The notes beneath the pieces were generated by a model. It did not search any database. It was not told the origin of the DNA and was given only the letters and a program-made list of their open reading frames with translations. 21,839 nucleotides of DNA. It comes from JAZNGX01 sp045576675. GTDB lineage: Bacteria; Bacillota; Clostridia; Monoglobales; Firm-18. A program made the position numbers and the translations under genes. Each line of letters begins with the position of its first letter. Within the stretch, counting starts at the first letter, position 1. Shown piece by piece: positions 20,505-21,839 of this stretch. Location of the stretch: positions 1-21,839 of the forward strand of contig JAZNGX010000099.1 of assembly GCA_045576675.1 (NCBI GenBank), in the 5' to 3' direction.

Positions 20505-21231
20505 AAAAAACCTCTTTCAGATATAAGCCGGACGCAGGAGCAGTTATGCCCGCCTTACGTCTGTCTTTTAATTCGATTATTGCAGGAATATCCTGTGCGT
20601 CAATTCTTCCGCAACCCACATACAAAAGTGTACCACTTATAATACGCACCATATTATAAAGATACGCATTGGCATTGATTTCAAAGGTCAGAATGCTTCC
20701 TTCACACATAACATCAAGGCTGTTAACAGTCCTTATTGTCGTTTTTTGACTTCCGCCTGTTGCCATAAACGCCGTAAAATCGTGTGTGCCGACAAAATGC
20801 CTTGCCGCCGCTTTTATATTGTCAATATCTAATGAATAAGGGAAATGGCACGAATAATTGCCCATAAAAGGATTGGCTGTTCTGCCGAAATCTGTTTTGT
20901 ATATGTAGGTTTTTGATTTGGCAGAAAACCTTGCGTGAAAATCAGTATGTGCACGCTCACATAAATAAAATCTTATGTCCGGCGGCAGCTTTGTGTTAAC
21001 AGCGAGAGGTAAATTTGCAAGAGGTATGCTTGTATCTGTATCAAAGCTTACGCAGTAATTCAGGGCGTGAACTCCGGCATCTGTTCTGCTGCAGCCCACA
21101 ACCTCAATCTGCTCTCCGGTAATTTTACAAAGTGCCTTCTGAACAAGCTCCTGAACCGTTACCGCATTGTTTTGTATCTGCCATCCGTGATATTTTGTGC
21201 CGTCAAAGGCAATCGTAGCTTTTACTCTCAT
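20497..21231 (-). CDS. truA: tRNA pseudouridine(38-40) synthase TruA
   Basis: Converts uridines 38-40 in the tRNA anticodon arm to pseudouridine. The 244-residue product starts MRVKATIAFDGTKYHGWQIQ and has the catalytic aspartate D51 in GCSRTDAGVHA. Further conserved parts are the FHARFSAKSKTYIYK segment and FEINANAYLYNMVRIISGTL near the C-terminus. The ATG overlaps the ecfT stop as ATGA and the 3' end overlaps the next gene by 8 nt, so this is a tightly coupled operon. ecfT-truA is a standard pair that in Firmicutes usually follows rplQ. Confidence 0.97.
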   Translation of the reverse strand: MRVKATIAFDGTKYHGWQIQNNAVTVQELVQKALCKITGEQIEVVGCSRTDAGVHALNYCVSFDTDTSIPLANLPLAVNTKLPPDIRFYLCERAHTDFHARFSAKSKTYIYKTDFGRTANPFMGNYSCHFPYSLDIDNIKAAARHFVGTHDFTAFMATGGSQKTTIRTVNSLDVMCEGSILTFEINANAYLYNMVRIISGTLLYVGCGRIDAQDIPAIIELKDRRKAGITAPASGLYLKEVFYE

Positions 21232-21641
21232 ATTACCCTACCAAACAATATGTTAAAAATTATAATTATTGCAACAAACATTGCCACAATAACACATGCC
21301 TTTAAATCCACACGTGTCATTTTAAGCTGATGCATACGCGTTCTGTTGTTACCACCCTGATAACAACGGCACTCCATTGCAGTCGCTAGCTCATCAGCAC
21401 GTCTGAAAGCACTTATAAATAGTGGTACAAGAAGCGGAACCAGACTTTTTGCACGTGCAAAAATATTGCCAGACTCAAAATCTGCACCACGTGCCGACTG
21501 TGCTTTCATAATTTTATCGGTTTCTTCAACCAATGTAGGTATAAATCTTAATGCAATGGTCATCATCATCGCAATTTCGTGAGAAGGCAGACCAATTTTG
21601 GAAAAAGGTTTTAAAAGAGAACCCGGTGTAGTTATTGCCAA
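21228..21641 (-). CDS. ecfT: Energy-coupling factor transporter membrane protein EcfT, N-terminus missing
   Basis: T component of an ECF vitamin/metal importer, which couples the two EcfA ATPases to a substrate-binding S protein. Only about 137 C-terminal residues of a family normally near 260-270 are present. Visible are SHEIAMMMTIALRFIPTLVE, the first coupling motif SARGADFESG (ARG at 50-52 of the fragment), the second motif region MECRCYQGG and a final hydrophobic helix (about 115-133). Homology fades just upstream of GSLLKPFSKIG, at about 21,625, and the DNA beyond belongs to an unrelated plus-strand gene. The TTG at 21641 is not a real start. The gene is truncated by the junction. Confidence 0.85.
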   Translation of the reverse strand: MAITTPGSLLKPFSKIGLPSHEIAMMMTIALRFIPTLVEETDKIMKAQSARGADFESGNIFARAKSLVPLLVPLFISAFRRADELATAMECRCYQGGNNRTRMHQLKMTRVDLKACVIVAMFVAIIIIFNILFGRVI

Positions 21642-21839
21642 CGATGACCCGCGACGGCAAACTGTGTCGCTGGGGGTGAACGATGCCGGCGGCTATTGCA
21701 CATGTGCGCGCTGCAATCAGGTCAACGGCAATAGTGTCAACTACGCCGGAATACAGAGCAAATCTGCAAGCTATGTAGCTTTTATCAACAAAGTAGCCAA
21801 TATAGTTACTGCCAAATACCCCGATTGCCGGATCCCGTT
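21625..21839 (+). CDS. Fragment of a DUF4838-like protein (GC-richer, both ends incomplete)
   Basis: The plus-strand frame through 21637 (GCC AAC GAT...) stays open to the window end. It encodes a fragment with TVSLGVNDAGGYCTCARC, then SYVAFINKVANIVTAKYPDC. The NDxGGYCxCxxC pattern followed by a YxxFINxVA helix resembles DUF4838 proteins, which are associated with carbohydrate breakdown loci in gut bacteria. The base and codon use (GGC, CGC, CTG) differs from all neighbours. It runs against ecfT and has no start of its own, so it is a fragment joined by misassembly or recombination. The domain assignment is from memory of the motif only. Confidence 0.5.

Noticed and set aside
1..21839. CRISPR arrays, prophage, integrases, defence or biosynthetic genes
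   Set aside because: No spaced direct repeats and no genes of these kinds were seen; the window is a housekeeping locus apart from the small element at 177-453.

Overview
This window is a low-GC Clostridia-type (Firmicutes) chromosomal segment, and almost all of it is the S10-spc-alpha ribosomal protein supercluster read on the minus strand. The assignment rests on the gene order, strong GGAGG ribosome-binding sites, a zinc-type S14, a small KOW protein between map and infA, and a DUF5711-like protein beside cvpA. The species cannot be read from the sequence. No CRISPR, prophage, defence or biosynthetic system is present; the interest lies in the flanks and the intergenic RNA.

Layout, left to right. 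Positions 1-198 hold the 3' end of xseB (plus strand), whose last codons are interrupted by an approximately 275-bp inverted-repeat element at a TA site (177-453). Two strong hairpin terminators follow (462-517 and 537-566), one for each of the convergent transcripts. From 576 to 16518 the minus strand carries, in transcription order, rpsJ-rplC-rplD-rplW-rplB-rpsS-rplV-rpsC-rplP-rpmC-rpsQ-rplN-rplX-rplE-rpsZ-rpsH-rplF-rplR-rpsE-rpmD-rplO-secY-adk-map-KOW-infA-rpmJ-rpsM-rpsK-rpsD-rpoA-rplQ. No member of the usual Firmicutes order is missing. A consensus sigma-A promoter (16766-16794) and a structured leader of about 240 nt precede rpsJ.

Upstream of that promoter, and still on the minus strand, lies a tightly packed operon ecfT-truA-DUF5711-cvpA-rho-polysaccharide deacetylase (16799-21641). 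The S10 promoter starts 4 nt after its last stop codon and no terminator lies between, so read-through into the ribosomal operon is likely. At about 21,610-21,640 ecfT is broken off and replaced by a GC-richer fragment coding, on the plus strand, for part of a DUF4838-like protein. This is most likely an assembly chimera and otherwise a recombination junction.

Together the genes supply about 26 ribosomal proteins, the RNA polymerase alpha subunit, initiation factor 1, the Sec channel, nucleotide balance (adk), N-terminal processing (map) and transcription termination (rho). Many junctions longer than about 30 nt contain a short hairpin at or just after the upstream stop codon. The rpmJ-rpsM junction holds a larger folded element at the place where S4 acts on the E. 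coli alpha operon.
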